Shown in pieces: positions 38,593 through 46,705 of a DNA stretch of 64,000 nt. The stretch spans positions 124,001-188,000 of the forward strand of contig NZ_JACOIK010000010.1 of the NCBI RefSeq assembly GCF_014692515.1. The letters are read 5' to 3'. Each line of letters opens with the position of its first letter. Position 1 is the stretch's first letter. The stretch comes from Sphingobacterium micropteri (GTDB taxonomy: Bacteria > Bacteroidota > Bacteroidia > Sphingobacteriales > Sphingobacteriaceae). Position numbers and translations under genes: made by a program. The notes beneath the pieces are model-generated. The model saw only the letters and a list, made by a program, of their open reading frames with translations. It was not told the origin of the DNA and ran no database searches.

Positions 38593-38615
38593 TAACGCAT
38601 GATACAATAATTTTT

Positions 38616-39710
38616 ATGTCTAAAATCTCCCCTATATATTATGTGTTCGCCATGCTGGCGCTTATTCTTGGATTTTATGCCTGCGAACGAGACGATGCAG
38701 AGCCGAATTTGGAGATGAGAAAGTTTACCCGTTTGTATGTTTCTTTTGAAGAACATACGGTTGGCAAGAACCCGCCTGACACCAATATTCGTGTTATTTA
38801 CCCCGCAGATTCCTCGGTTTTTGCTTTTAATGGTAGGCACGTATCGCAAGTATGGGGAGGAGGACCAATCTATTATGAAAGTCAAATGAATGCCATCTTT
38901 CAAGCCAGCGTTAACCGTGCCGGATCAAATGATACCGCCATTGCCGTACTTAATATGGGCTCATCGGGTTCATTGAACAATGCCGGTCTGCCAAAAAGCC
39001 GCTATTATAATAGTGTAAGAGGAATGGTATATCACGCGCGTACGAATGTACTCTATGTTGTTAATGGTGCAGGACCAGATGCTGGTGTATACGTCATGGA
39101 ACGCCCAAGATATGCAAACCGGGAGAAACAGCCCGTTAAGAAATTAAGAAATAGTAGCTTAGCCATGTGGGGAGCAGCCTATCAAAATGAGCAGCTTTTT
39201 ACGTCTAAAACAAGTTCACCCGGTGGGATTTATGTTTTTGAAGGTATTGCCAATGCAGAAGTCAGCGAGCGTGATTCCATCGGCAGTCTTGACGCTACTC
39301 GTATATTATCCATTGAGGGGGCGACAAATAATTTGCGGGGATTATTCTACGATACGGTCAAAAACGTCATGGCCGTTGCGCAGATGGGCGATGGAAATTC
39401 GGGAAATGGCCGCATCCTTATATTTGAGAATTTTTCTGATTTAGCAAAAGAAGAAGGAACGATTACACCGACACGTGTGATTACGGGGGCTAATACAGGT
39501 TTAATAGCACCCGTCGACGTCGTTATCGATACACGGCAGACAGGCGTATATTTATATGTTGCTGATCGTTCAGCGCGAAAAATATCACGTTTTAAATACA
39601 CCGATAACGGAGATGTCGAACCTGATAAAGTGATCAATACCTCCGATTTCAAAGACGGCCGAACGCCGGTCAGTATCACGTTGGACACGCGGGAACATGA
39701 GTTGGAATGA
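38616..39710 (+). CDS. Beta-propeller-like lipoprotein, copy 1
   Basis: About 364 residues from the ATG at 38616 (MSKISPIYYVFAMLALILGF), with lipobox GFYAC. The mature part has NHL/SMP-30-like strand repeats (LFYDTVKNVMAVAQMGDG, LYVADRSARKISRFKY). The function is unknown. It is a clear paralogue of the next gene: shared segments include TRLYVSFEE, LNNAG, YNSVRGMVYHA, MWGAAYQNE and SPVD/APVDVVIDTR. It is divergent from queH. The longer frame from 38550 crosses the promoter and is rejected. Confidence 0.82.
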   Translation: MSKISPIYYVFAMLALILGFYACERDDAEPNLEMRKFTRLYVSFEEHTVGKNPPDTNIRVIYPADSSVFAFNGRHVSQVWGGGPIYYESQMNAIFQASVNRAGSNDTAIAVLNMGSSGSLNNAGLPKSRYYNSVRGMVYHARTNVLYVVNGAGPDAGVYVMERPRYANREKQPVKKLRNSSLAMWGAAYQNEQLFTSKTSSPGGIYVFEGIANAEVSERDSIGSLDATRILSIEGATNNLRGLFYDTVKNVMAVAQMGDGNSGNGRILIFENFSDLAKEEGTITPTRVITGANTGLIAPVDVVIDTRQTGVYLYVADRSARKISRFKYTDNGDVEPDKVINTSDFKDGRTPVSITLDTREHELE

Positions 39711-39733
39711 TTGATAGATATTTTATATTTTTG
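39702..39733 (+). promoter_or_regulatory. Promoter-like boxes of the second propeller lipoprotein gene
   Basis: TTGG-like element at 39702-39705 and TATTTTTG at 39726-39733 (TAnnTTTG). The start codon is at 39751. It resembles the promoter of the upstream paralogue, so each copy may be transcribed on its own. Confidence 0.5.
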
Positions 39734-39750
39734 TAACTATTACGTTTGAT

Positions 39751-40869
39751 ATGTCTAAAAGCCCACTTCTATATGGTGCATGTATGTTCTTCGCACTCGT
39801 TATCGGATTTGTTGCCTGTGAGGAGGAGGACGTAGGACCGGGACTAGAAATTAGGCAAATTTCCCGTCTGTATGTCTCCTTTGAAGAATACGGTACAACG
39901 GATGAACGAGCCGATACGACTATTCGTGTCATTCAGCCGGCGGATTCTTCTGTTTTTACTTTTCGAGAAAGCCACCTATCCCAAGTACAGGGTGGTGGGC
40001 CAATTTATTTCAATCCTTATGTGAAAACTGTTTTTCAGGCGAGTGTTAATAGCGAAGAAAACAGTAACGGGCTTGATACGGTCATTGCTGCGGTTAGTGT
40101 GCAACAGACAGGATTGCTGAACAACGCCGGAAACGGTATTCGTAGCAGATACTACAACAAGGTGAGGGGTTTTGTGTACCACGCTGCTACACGATCTCTT
40201 CTGGTTGTTAATGGCGCTGGTGCAAACGCAGGGATATATGTGGTCGATAATCCCAGTAATACAGGGAACCAGAAGCAACCTTATAAAAAATTAGTCAATC
40301 CGGACCTCGATATGTGGGGCGCAGCTTATCAAAACGATCGACTTTTTACCGCTAAAATTAGTGCACCGGCGGGGCTGTATATGTTCCAGAATTTGACAAC
40401 AATATCTGTAAGGGCGAGTGATTCCGTTGCGACGTTAAATCCTACCCGTACATTCCGAATTGAAGATGCCTCGACTAATCTCCGTGGATTATCTTACGAT
40501 ACGATTAAGAACGTCTTGGCTATTGCCGAAATGGGTGATGGAACAACGGTAGGAAGCGGACGAATTCTCCTATTTGATAACTTCTCCAATTCGATAAACG
40601 GCAATTCGGATCTCATCCGGCCATCACGTGTGATTACGGGATCTAATACGGGTTTAATCTCTCCTGTTGATGTCGCGATTGATACACGGGCGAGCGGTGT
40701 GTATTTATATGTGGCTGACCGCGCAGCAAAAAAGGTCTCGCGGTTTAGGTATACAGACGAGGGCAACGTGGAGCCAGAAGATGTGATCGATACTTCCAAA
40801 TTAGGATATGGCGTAACCCCTGTTGGGTTGGCGCTGGATGCCCGGGATGATTCTACGCTGGGTCAATGA
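39751..40869 (+). CDS. Beta-propeller-like lipoprotein, copy 2
   Basis: A 372-residue paralogue of the preceding protein, with a lipoprotein signal (MSKSPLLYGACMFFALVIGF, lipobox GFVAC). It has the same propeller-like repeats (LSYDTIKNVLAIAEMGDG, LYVADRAAKKVSRFRY) and the same RLYVSFEE opening. It overlaps the convergent SirB1-like gene by 17 bp. A tandem duplication 41 bp apart is evident. Role unknown; cell-envelope location likely. Confidence 0.82.
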   Translation: MSKSPLLYGACMFFALVIGFVACEEEDVGPGLEIRQISRLYVSFEEYGTTDERADTTIRVIQPADSSVFTFRESHLSQVQGGGPIYFNPYVKTVFQASVNSEENSNGLDTVIAAVSVQQTGLLNNAGNGIRSRYYNKVRGFVYHAATRSLLVVNGAGANAGIYVVDNPSNTGNQKQPYKKLVNPDLDMWGAAYQNDRLFTAKISAPAGLYMFQNLTTISVRASDSVATLNPTRTFRIEDASTNLRGLSYDTIKNVLAIAEMGDGTTVGSGRILLFDNFSNSINGNSDLIRPSRVITGSNTGLISPVDVAIDTRASGVYLYVADRAAKKVSRFRYTDEGNVEPEDVIDTSKLGYGVTPVGLALDARDDSTLGQ

Positions 40870-41701
40870 GGTTCATCAATAATTGAACTTCCTCACGCTT
40901 TTCATGATTGTCCACGTATTCATAAGCAGCAATCAGATTGCGTAGGATACGTTTGATAATCTCCAAATTACTACATGGTTTAATGTAATCATCTGCCGGT
41001 GGTAGATTTAATTGTTGCAGGAAAGCAACAATATCCACTTCCCGCATAATCTGTCCGCGATTAAACACATTAATGTAAAAAAGGACTTCGTCGGGTTTTT
41101 CTTCGTTCATGTAGGCCAACACAAAATGCTTCGGAAGATTAACGCCATAAATAGGTATGTCCAATCGTTGCGCAACGATACTATAAATGCAAGCCAGTGA
41201 AATAGGATTTCCTTTTTTGGATTCCAGTACCTTGTTGATAAAGGAGTTTTGTGGTGCATGAAAATCGGACGTATTACCGGATAAGCCAAATTCCCGGAAG
41301 AGGATATTGTTCAATAGCTTTACCTTTTCAATCGGGCTCATATCATACATCAAATGGTACCAAGCATTGCGACGTAATTCCGCTAGCCTCCCATAAACTT
41401 CATCTTCACCTAAATTGGGATATTGGTAGCGGTTTACGATAAGCAGACCTTCCAACAGATCCTCTTGGTTACTCAGCTTCCACAATTGAAGGTCATTTTT
41501 TACTTGGTTGAATTGTATCTTGTGAATGATCTGTTCCACACGTTCTTGCAAAAGCACATCGAAGGACTGTTCCCAAGATTCTTCCAATAACGGAATCACT
41601 TCCGGACCGCACGTGATTAGCTTGTCTTCCAACGCTTGGTAGATTTCCGCATCTGGATCATCCAGCAGCGAAATCAAGGCTTTTAACTCCTGCTCATTCA
41701 T
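40853..41701 (-). CDS. SirB1-like transglutaminase-fold protein
   Basis: A 282-residue protein of the SirB1/Transglut_core2 family. The conserved core is FLNKVLESKKGNPISLACIYSIVAQRL followed by IYGVNLPKHFVLAY, which aligns with the Cys and His of the transglutaminase-like fold. A C-terminal TPR-like helical part follows (NLEIIKRILRNLIAAYEY). The enzymatic activity is not established. It is convergent with copy 2 of the lipoprotein pair. Confidence 0.85.
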   Translation of the reverse strand: MNEQELKALISLLDDPDAEIYQALEDKLITCGPEVIPLLEESWEQSFDVLLQERVEQIIHKIQFNQVKNDLQLWKLSNQEDLLEGLLIVNRYQYPNLGEDEVYGRLAELRRNAWYHLMYDMSPIEKVKLLNNILFREFGLSGNTSDFHAPQNSFINKVLESKKGNPISLACIYSIVAQRLDIPIYGVNLPKHFVLAYMNEEKPDEVLFYINVFNRGQIMREVDIVAFLQQLNLPPADDYIKPCSNLEIIKRILRNLIAAYEYVDNHEKREEVQLLMNLIDPA

Positions 41702-42131
41702 CCATACTAATATACGGGTTTTCTTTAATCTTTTTTTTCCGCAAAAAAAGATAGAAAAAAACTCGTCGCTTCAAATGTTTTACATTGGGGATGGTGCTAA
41801 CAATGAGTTTGTACAATCGTAAAACATTTGGATGCGACATTTAGGGTTAATTGGAGATTGTGCAAATGCGTAAATGAAAGCGATCAATATTGTTTAGCGG
41901 TTGTGCGGAGCTAAAACGGCCTTATATTGTTTTGTGACCATTTTTGTGCAGGCTATTCCGTAAAAAACAAAATAAAGGAGCGTAGCGAGTTTTATTTTGT
42001 TTAGGAATAGACAAATAAAAATAGCAAAACCATATTCAGCCTTGATTTTTATGAATTCGTGTTTCTTTTGGTATCCATGAGCTCACTTCGTTCGGTTTTG
42101 TTTCTTTTTTTATCAAGAAAAAAAGAAAACA
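41702..42131. repeat. 430-bp gene-free stretch with REP-like stem-loops
   Basis: No gene is visible. It contains (1) an imperfect inverted repeat, GTCGC..CAAATGTTTTAC (41765-41783) with GTAAAACATTTG..GCGAC (41819-41838); (2) a long hairpin 41953-42010 with CTATTCC / GGAATAG outer and AAACAAAATAAA / TTTATTTTGTTT inner arms and the loop GGAGCGTAGCGAG; (3) a related CACTTCGTTCGG motif near 42084. It looks like a cluster of repetitive extragenic palindromes. Confidence 0.55.
42095..42130 (-). terminator. Terminator of the permease/ATPase operon
   Basis: An A/T-rich stem, GTTTCTTTTTTT paired with AGAAAAAAAGAAAAC, sits directly after the ATPase stop codon at 42132. Confidence 0.55.
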
Positions 42132-42791
42132 TCACTTCACTTGCCCATCAAGCAAATTAACAATCCGTTTCCCATATTCCGCATTTTTTTCTGAATGCGT
42201 GACCTGTATAATCGTCATACCCTCTTCGTTGAGTTGTTTGAAAAGCGCCATGATCTCCTCGCCCTGTTTAGAATTGAGATTACCTGTCGGTTCGTCTGCC
42301 AGCAACAATTTGGGTGCAGCAGCTAACGCGCGGGCGATACCCACGATCTGTTGCTGTCCGCCGGATAATTGTGCCGGAAATAAATCTTTCTTTCCGACAA
42401 TTCCGAAACGATCCAGCATATCACCCACGATGGCTTTTCGCTCCTTGCCAGATACATTTTTGTAAATTAACGGTGTTTCGATATTTTCGTATACCGTTAG
42501 TTCATCTATCAAGTGATAAGACTGGAAAACGTAGCCCATGTGCGATTGGAATAACGTTGTTCGCTTCTTCGGTTTTAAAGCCAATACGTCTTCGTCCATA
42601 AAATAGTAATGTCCTTCGTTTGGTTCATCGAGTAAACCTATAATATTCAAAAGTGTCGATTTTCCCGAACCCGATGGCCCCATGATGGAAATAAAATCGC
42701 CCTGTTCGATTTCCAGATTGATATCTTTCAGTACAAAAGAGCGTGTACCGCCTACGTTGTACCATTTGAAAATATGTTCTAATTTGATCAT
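42132..42791 (-). CDS. MacB/LolD-type ABC transporter ATPase
   Basis: A 219-residue ATPase: Walker A GPSGSGKSTLLN, Q-loop GYVFQSYHLI, signature LSGGQQQ, Walker B LLLADEPTGNLNS, switch His in VTHSEKNAEYG. LolD/MacB-type ATPases serve FtsX-like permeases in efflux or mechanotransmission. It starts 14 bp after the 810-residue permease and forms an operon with it. It may also serve the permease array at 55-64 kb, which has no ATPase of its own in view. Confidence 0.95.
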   Translation of the reverse strand: MIKLEHIFKWYNVGGTRSFVLKDINLEIEQGDFISIMGPSGSGKSTLLNIIGLLDEPNEGHYYFMDEDVLALKPKKRTTLFQSHMGYVFQSYHLIDELTVYENIETPLIYKNVSGKERKAIVGDMLDRFGIVGKKDLFPAQLSGGQQQIVGIARALAAAPKLLLADEPTGNLNSKQGEEIMALFKQLNEEGMTIIQVTHSEKNAEYGKRIVNLLDGQVK

Positions 42792-42805
42792 TTTTGTTTT
42801 ATTCT

Positions 42806-45238
42806 TTATTCGTTTCTTAAACTATCGACGGGATTAGCGCGAGCCGCACGTATCGCTTGGGTGCTGACCGTAAATAGCGCAATGATAACGGCTATCATGC
42901 CCGTCAATATAAATATCCACCATGATGCATCTATCCGATAGGTGAAATCTTCCAGCCATTTGTTCATTGCCCACCATGCAATGGGAACAGCGATAATAAT
43001 CGCAATAAAAACTAATTTTACGAAATCCTTGCAAAGCATGGCGACTATTCCCGTAACGGATGAACCGAGTACTTTTCGGATACCGATTTCCTTACTGCGT
43101 TGCTCTGCCATAAATGCTGCAAGTCCAAACAGCCCTAAACAGGCAATACCGGTGGCCATGGCCGCGAATGTTAGGCTTAGCCTGCTCATACGACGCTCCG
43201 ATTTGTACATACTATCAAAGGCTTCATCCATAAACCGATAATCGAATGTAAATCCAGGGGCTAGCTTGTTCCACTTGTTTTCTATACGGCTGAGTAACAG
43301 CGGAAGGTCGCTGGTTTCTATTTTAAATGCTGCCTGTGAAGGACTATAACCTAAGAAAAAGCCCAATGGTGTAACCGGATCGCGGAGAGATTCAAAGTTA
43401 AAGTCTTTGATCACACCAATGACGTGATATGATTCCATACCATCACCAAATTGGAAATGTATTTGTTGACCAATAGGATCTTCTCCTAAACCAAAATGCT
43501 TAACAGCGGTTTCGTTTAAAATAACTGCCGTAGAATCAGCCCGTCGGGCGACAGAGAAGTTACGTCCCGATACCAGCTCCAAATTTAACGTAGGGATATA
43601 TTGTTCATCGATATGCCATGTTTGTAGTTGTACCGTATTGGTCGGCGTCATAACGGTTTCTCGAGCAAAGGGGTTGTCGCTTCGACTCGAATTAGAAACC
43701 GGGAGAAAACCGCTGATAGTACCTGTTTTGACATCCGGAAGAGTTAAAATCTCGTCCCGAAAGGCTTTCGTCTGATTTCCCAGCGCGTGGTAATCATTAA
43801 TTAAAAGAATGTTTTCCCGCTCGTACCCTAGTTTTTTATGCTGGATATATCGCAGTTGTGCGGTCACGATGAATGTGCCGACAATCAGCACAATCGATAT
43901 GGTAAATTGAAAAACCACTAAACCACTTCGGAAAACGCTCTTTCCAGAGGAAATCACGGTATGTGATTTCAATACTTGTAATGGATTAAATGCGGATAAA
44001 TAAACAGCTGGATAGTAACCGGCGATCAACCCAACGAATAATAAAAGAAGTGCAAATAGCGGAAGTGATTTGAAATTGATGATATCGTTTATTTTAAACT
44101 CCTTGCCGGATAGTTCGTTAAATAATGGTACGCTCCATGCAACAAGTCCAATGGCGAGAATAATCCCTGCGAGAGCTAATAACAACGACTCTGCCAGAAA
44201 TTGACCAGCTACGCTTCTTCGCGAAGCACCCAATATTTTTTGTACACCAACTTCTTTTGCTCGGTTGGCCGACCGCGCCGTAGACAGGTTTATGAAATTG
44301 ACACAGGCTATAAGCAAAATAAACAACGAAATAGCGCTGAAAATGTAAACATATTGGAAACTGCTGTTAGGACGAAGTTCTCCCCTCAGATTGGAACGCA
44401 GATGGATGTCGGTGATGGGAATGACATCGTAATGGAATGCGTTTCCGTCTTGTCTGAATGTTTCTATATCCGTGACATCCATGAATTGTTTGGCTGCTGG
44501 AAGACCGTGTTTGTGAACATACTCTTCGAGATGAGTTTCCAGCAGGGAGCGGTCGGTTGCGTTTCTCAATAAGATGTAAGTCGTGAAGTTATGGGAGAGG
44601 AGCTCACCCCAATTCCGGTAAGGGGCGTTTTCCATAGCAAACAGAAGGTCATAATTGAAATGACCGTTTCTAGGCATATCTTCGATTACTGCCGTGATCT
44701 GATAAACGGTGTTTCCGGCGTCGTTGGTCTCCAATGTCTTTCCAACAACATCTGTTGTATTAAAATAACGTTCAGCTGCAGAGCGGCTCAATACAACACT
44801 ATTTGGCTCCATCAAGGCATGGTCAAGATGACCATGGAGAGCTTGGTAGGAAAATATGCGGAAAAATGAGGAATCAGCATGGGCAACGTTCGCCTCATTT
44901 ATCCATTTATCTGCTTTTCTGATCAGTTTTGCGCCAGCGGATGTATATAACCGGGTGAAGTCTTCCACTTCCGTATACTCGTTTTGAAGTATAGGGCCTA
45001 TTACATCGCTTGTAAGCGCCATATCCATTTTGCTTTCACCGATATGGATATGTGTATTTAGACGAAAAATACGATCCGCCTGGGTATGGAAGCGATCATA
45101 ACTGAGCTCATCAAATACATAGGTCGTGATAAATATAAAGCCAACAAGTCCGAATGAAAGTCCAACAATATTGAGCATGGTGAACATTCGGTTCTTTGTC
45201 AGGTTACGGAAAGCAATTCTAAAATAATTTTTGATCAT
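42806..45238 (-). CDS. FtsX/MacB-type ABC permease (two-module)
   Basis: About 810 residues from MIKNYFRIAFRNLTKNRMF (45238). Two MacB_PCD-FtsX modules in tandem: TM1 near residue 20, periplasmic domain 1, three helices about 285-420, a central helix near 430, periplasmic domain 2, three helices about 680-790. The C-terminal cytoplasmic loop has KEIGIRKVLGSS and the end NPVDSLRNE. The upstream ATG at 45268 adds ten residues and lies across the putative sigma-54 promoter, so 45238 is chosen. A candidate sigma-54 promoter and enhancer sites precede it. Confidence 0.92.
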   Translation of the reverse strand: MIKNYFRIAFRNLTKNRMFTMLNIVGLSFGLVGFIFITTYVFDELSYDRFHTQADRIFRLNTHIHIGESKMDMALTSDVIGPILQNEYTEVEDFTRLYTSAGAKLIRKADKWINEANVAHADSSFFRIFSYQALHGHLDHALMEPNSVVLSRSAAERYFNTTDVVGKTLETNDAGNTVYQITAVIEDMPRNGHFNYDLLFAMENAPYRNWGELLSHNFTTYILLRNATDRSLLETHLEEYVHKHGLPAAKQFMDVTDIETFRQDGNAFHYDVIPITDIHLRSNLRGELRPNSSFQYVYIFSAISLFILLIACVNFINLSTARSANRAKEVGVQKILGASRRSVAGQFLAESLLLALAGIILAIGLVAWSVPLFNELSGKEFKINDIINFKSLPLFALLLLFVGLIAGYYPAVYLSAFNPLQVLKSHTVISSGKSVFRSGLVVFQFTISIVLIVGTFIVTAQLRYIQHKKLGYERENILLINDYHALGNQTKAFRDEILTLPDVKTGTISGFLPVSNSSRSDNPFARETVMTPTNTVQLQTWHIDEQYIPTLNLELVSGRNFSVARRADSTAVILNETAVKHFGLGEDPIGQQIHFQFGDGMESYHVIGVIKDFNFESLRDPVTPLGFFLGYSPSQAAFKIETSDLPLLLSRIENKWNKLAPGFTFDYRFMDEAFDSMYKSERRMSRLSLTFAAMATGIACLGLFGLAAFMAEQRSKEIGIRKVLGSSVTGIVAMLCKDFVKLVFIAIIIAVPIAWWAMNKWLEDFTYRIDASWWIFILTGMIAVIIALFTVSTQAIRAARANPVDSLRNE

Positions 45239-45269
45239 CTTGGATTCGTCATATCTGTTTTCTATCAAG

Positions 45270-45284
45270 ACAATAGCTGCGCCA
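45270..45284 (-). promoter_or_regulatory. Candidate sigma-54 (-24/-12) promoter
   Basis: On the minus strand the sequence reads TGGCGCAGCTATTGT: TGGC, 7 bases, TTGT, against the consensus TGGC-N7-TTGC. Only the last base of the -12 element differs. It lies about 30 bp before the permease start, with enhancer-like palindromes 55-105 bp upstream. Confidence 0.6.
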
Positions 45285-45337
45285 TAAAATTAAAATATTG
45301 ATAATTAGTTTGTTGTGTTGTTTTGGGGATGTCGAAG

Positions 45338-45375
45338 CTGTCCGATATCGGACAGTAGTTGTTCAATGCCGAACA
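45338..45375. promoter_or_regulatory. Tandem enhancer-like palindromes
   Basis: A perfect 18-bp palindrome CTGTCCGATATCGGACAG (45338-45355) and a weaker dyad TGTTCAATGCCGAACA (45360-45375) have centres 21 bp apart, two helical turns. This layout fits binding of an NtrC-type activator to the sigma-54 promoter. The regulator is not in the window. Confidence 0.65.
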
Positions 45376-45391
45376 GAAGTAACATCACGAA

Positions 45392-46555
45392 TTATGCAGT
45401 TCGTATCCGTTTATATTCTCGTTCTAGCCGCTGCAGGCCTTCTTCCAGTAGTAACCGCGGGCAAGCGATATTGATACGGAGGAAATGATCGCCTGCCTGT
45501 CCAAATTTGATACCGGGCTGCAGCCATAATTGTTCGTGTTTCAGCAATCTGTCTATGATGACCGAAGAAGGCATCCCTAACGCGCTACAATCGAGCCACA
45601 CTAAATAAGTAGCTTGTAGGGGAACAATGGGAAGATCGGGTAGATGCGAACGACAAAATTCTGTTAGATACTGGTAATTTTCATATATGTATTTCTTCAG
45701 ATGTGCTAGCCAGTATTCTCCTTTTTCATAGGCTATGATCAGGCTGTCGATGGCAAATATATTGAGCATGGTCATTTCCCATTTTGTTAATATTGCCTTT
45801 ATCCCACTACGGAAAGATGCGTTTTCGGTAAAGAAATAGGCAACTTGTAGACCTGCTAAATTGAATGTTTTGGAGGGGGAGGAAAAAGTAATGGATGTTT
45901 TCGCATAAGCTTCTCCTAAAGACGCAAAAGGGACATGTGTAAAATCGTCATGCACTAAATCCGAATGGATTTCATCCGACAGAACGACAACGTTATGGTG
46001 GATACATATTTTGCCAAGCCGTTGTAGCTCCTCTTTGGTCCATACCCGACCGGCAGGATTATGCGGATTACTGAATAATAATAGCTTTACAGCAGGATCA
46101 GCCGCTTTTTGTTCCAGGTCTTCAAAATCAATTTGATAATTTCCGTTGTCGTACAAGAGGTTATTCTCCACGAGTTCACAATGACTCTGTTTAACGGTGA
46201 TGAAGAAGTGATTGTATACGGGAGGCTGTACAATAATTTTGTCACCTTCAGATGTTAGCGCCTCTACTGCTGCTGCGAGTGCCGGCATGACACCGGGTGT
46301 CGCGACGATCCAGTCTTTTTCCACCTGCAGTGCGTGTCTTTTCTTCCACCAGTTCGCAATTGCGTCATAAAAAGAAGGGGGTGTTGCCGCGTAGCCAAAC
46401 ACACCGTGCGATGCCCGCTTGGTCAAGGCTTCCGTCACTTCGGGAACCGTTTTGAAATCCATGTCTGCCACCCACATGGGGAGTACGTCGGGTTTGGACC
46501 ATTTCACGCTTCCGCTATTTGTTCGATCGATTAATTCGTCAAAGTTGTATTCCAT
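45392..46555 (-). CDS. patB: PatB/MalY-type PLP C-S lyase (aminotransferase fold I)
   Basis: About 387 residues from MEYNFDELIDRTNSGSVKW (46555). Fold type I PLP enzyme; PatB-type members cleave cystathionine or related C-S bonds. Characteristic segments: PMWVADMDF, GVFGYAATPPSFYDAI, SNPHNPAGRVW, LSDEIHSDLV, the PLP lysine in SPSKTFNLAGLQ, and the C-terminal Arg in FLRINIACPR. The start at 46582 would add nine residues before the family N-terminus. Confidence 0.92.
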   Translation of the reverse strand: MEYNFDELIDRTNSGSVKWSKPDVLPMWVADMDFKTVPEVTEALTKRASHGVFGYAATPPSFYDAIANWWKKRHALQVEKDWIVATPGVMPALAAAVEALTSEGDKIIVQPPVYNHFFITVKQSHCELVENNLLYDNGNYQIDFEDLEQKAADPAVKLLLFSNPHNPAGRVWTKEELQRLGKICIHHNVVVLSDEIHSDLVHDDFTHVPFASLGEAYAKTSITFSSPSKTFNLAGLQVAYFFTENASFRSGIKAILTKWEMTMLNIFAIDSLIIAYEKGEYWLAHLKKYIYENYQYLTEFCRSHLPDLPIVPLQATYLVWLDCSALGMPSSVIIDRLLKHEQLWLQPGIKFGQAGDHFLRINIACPRLLLEEGLQRLEREYKRIRTA

Positions 46556-46705
46556 CTTGTTTTCTGTTATCATGCTCAACAAACTTAAAGAAAATAGCTT
46601 TATCCAATTCCAATTGCGCGGCTTTTTCGTGGCCTTGCCGAACTGACATCATCTCTGTTGATGAAATAAATAACCGCAATCGATCGTATATCATCGTCCA
46701 CTATA

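Noticed and set aside
38550..38615. Upstream start of lipoprotein copy 1
   Set aside because: It crosses the promoter boxes and would place the lipobox far from the N-terminus.
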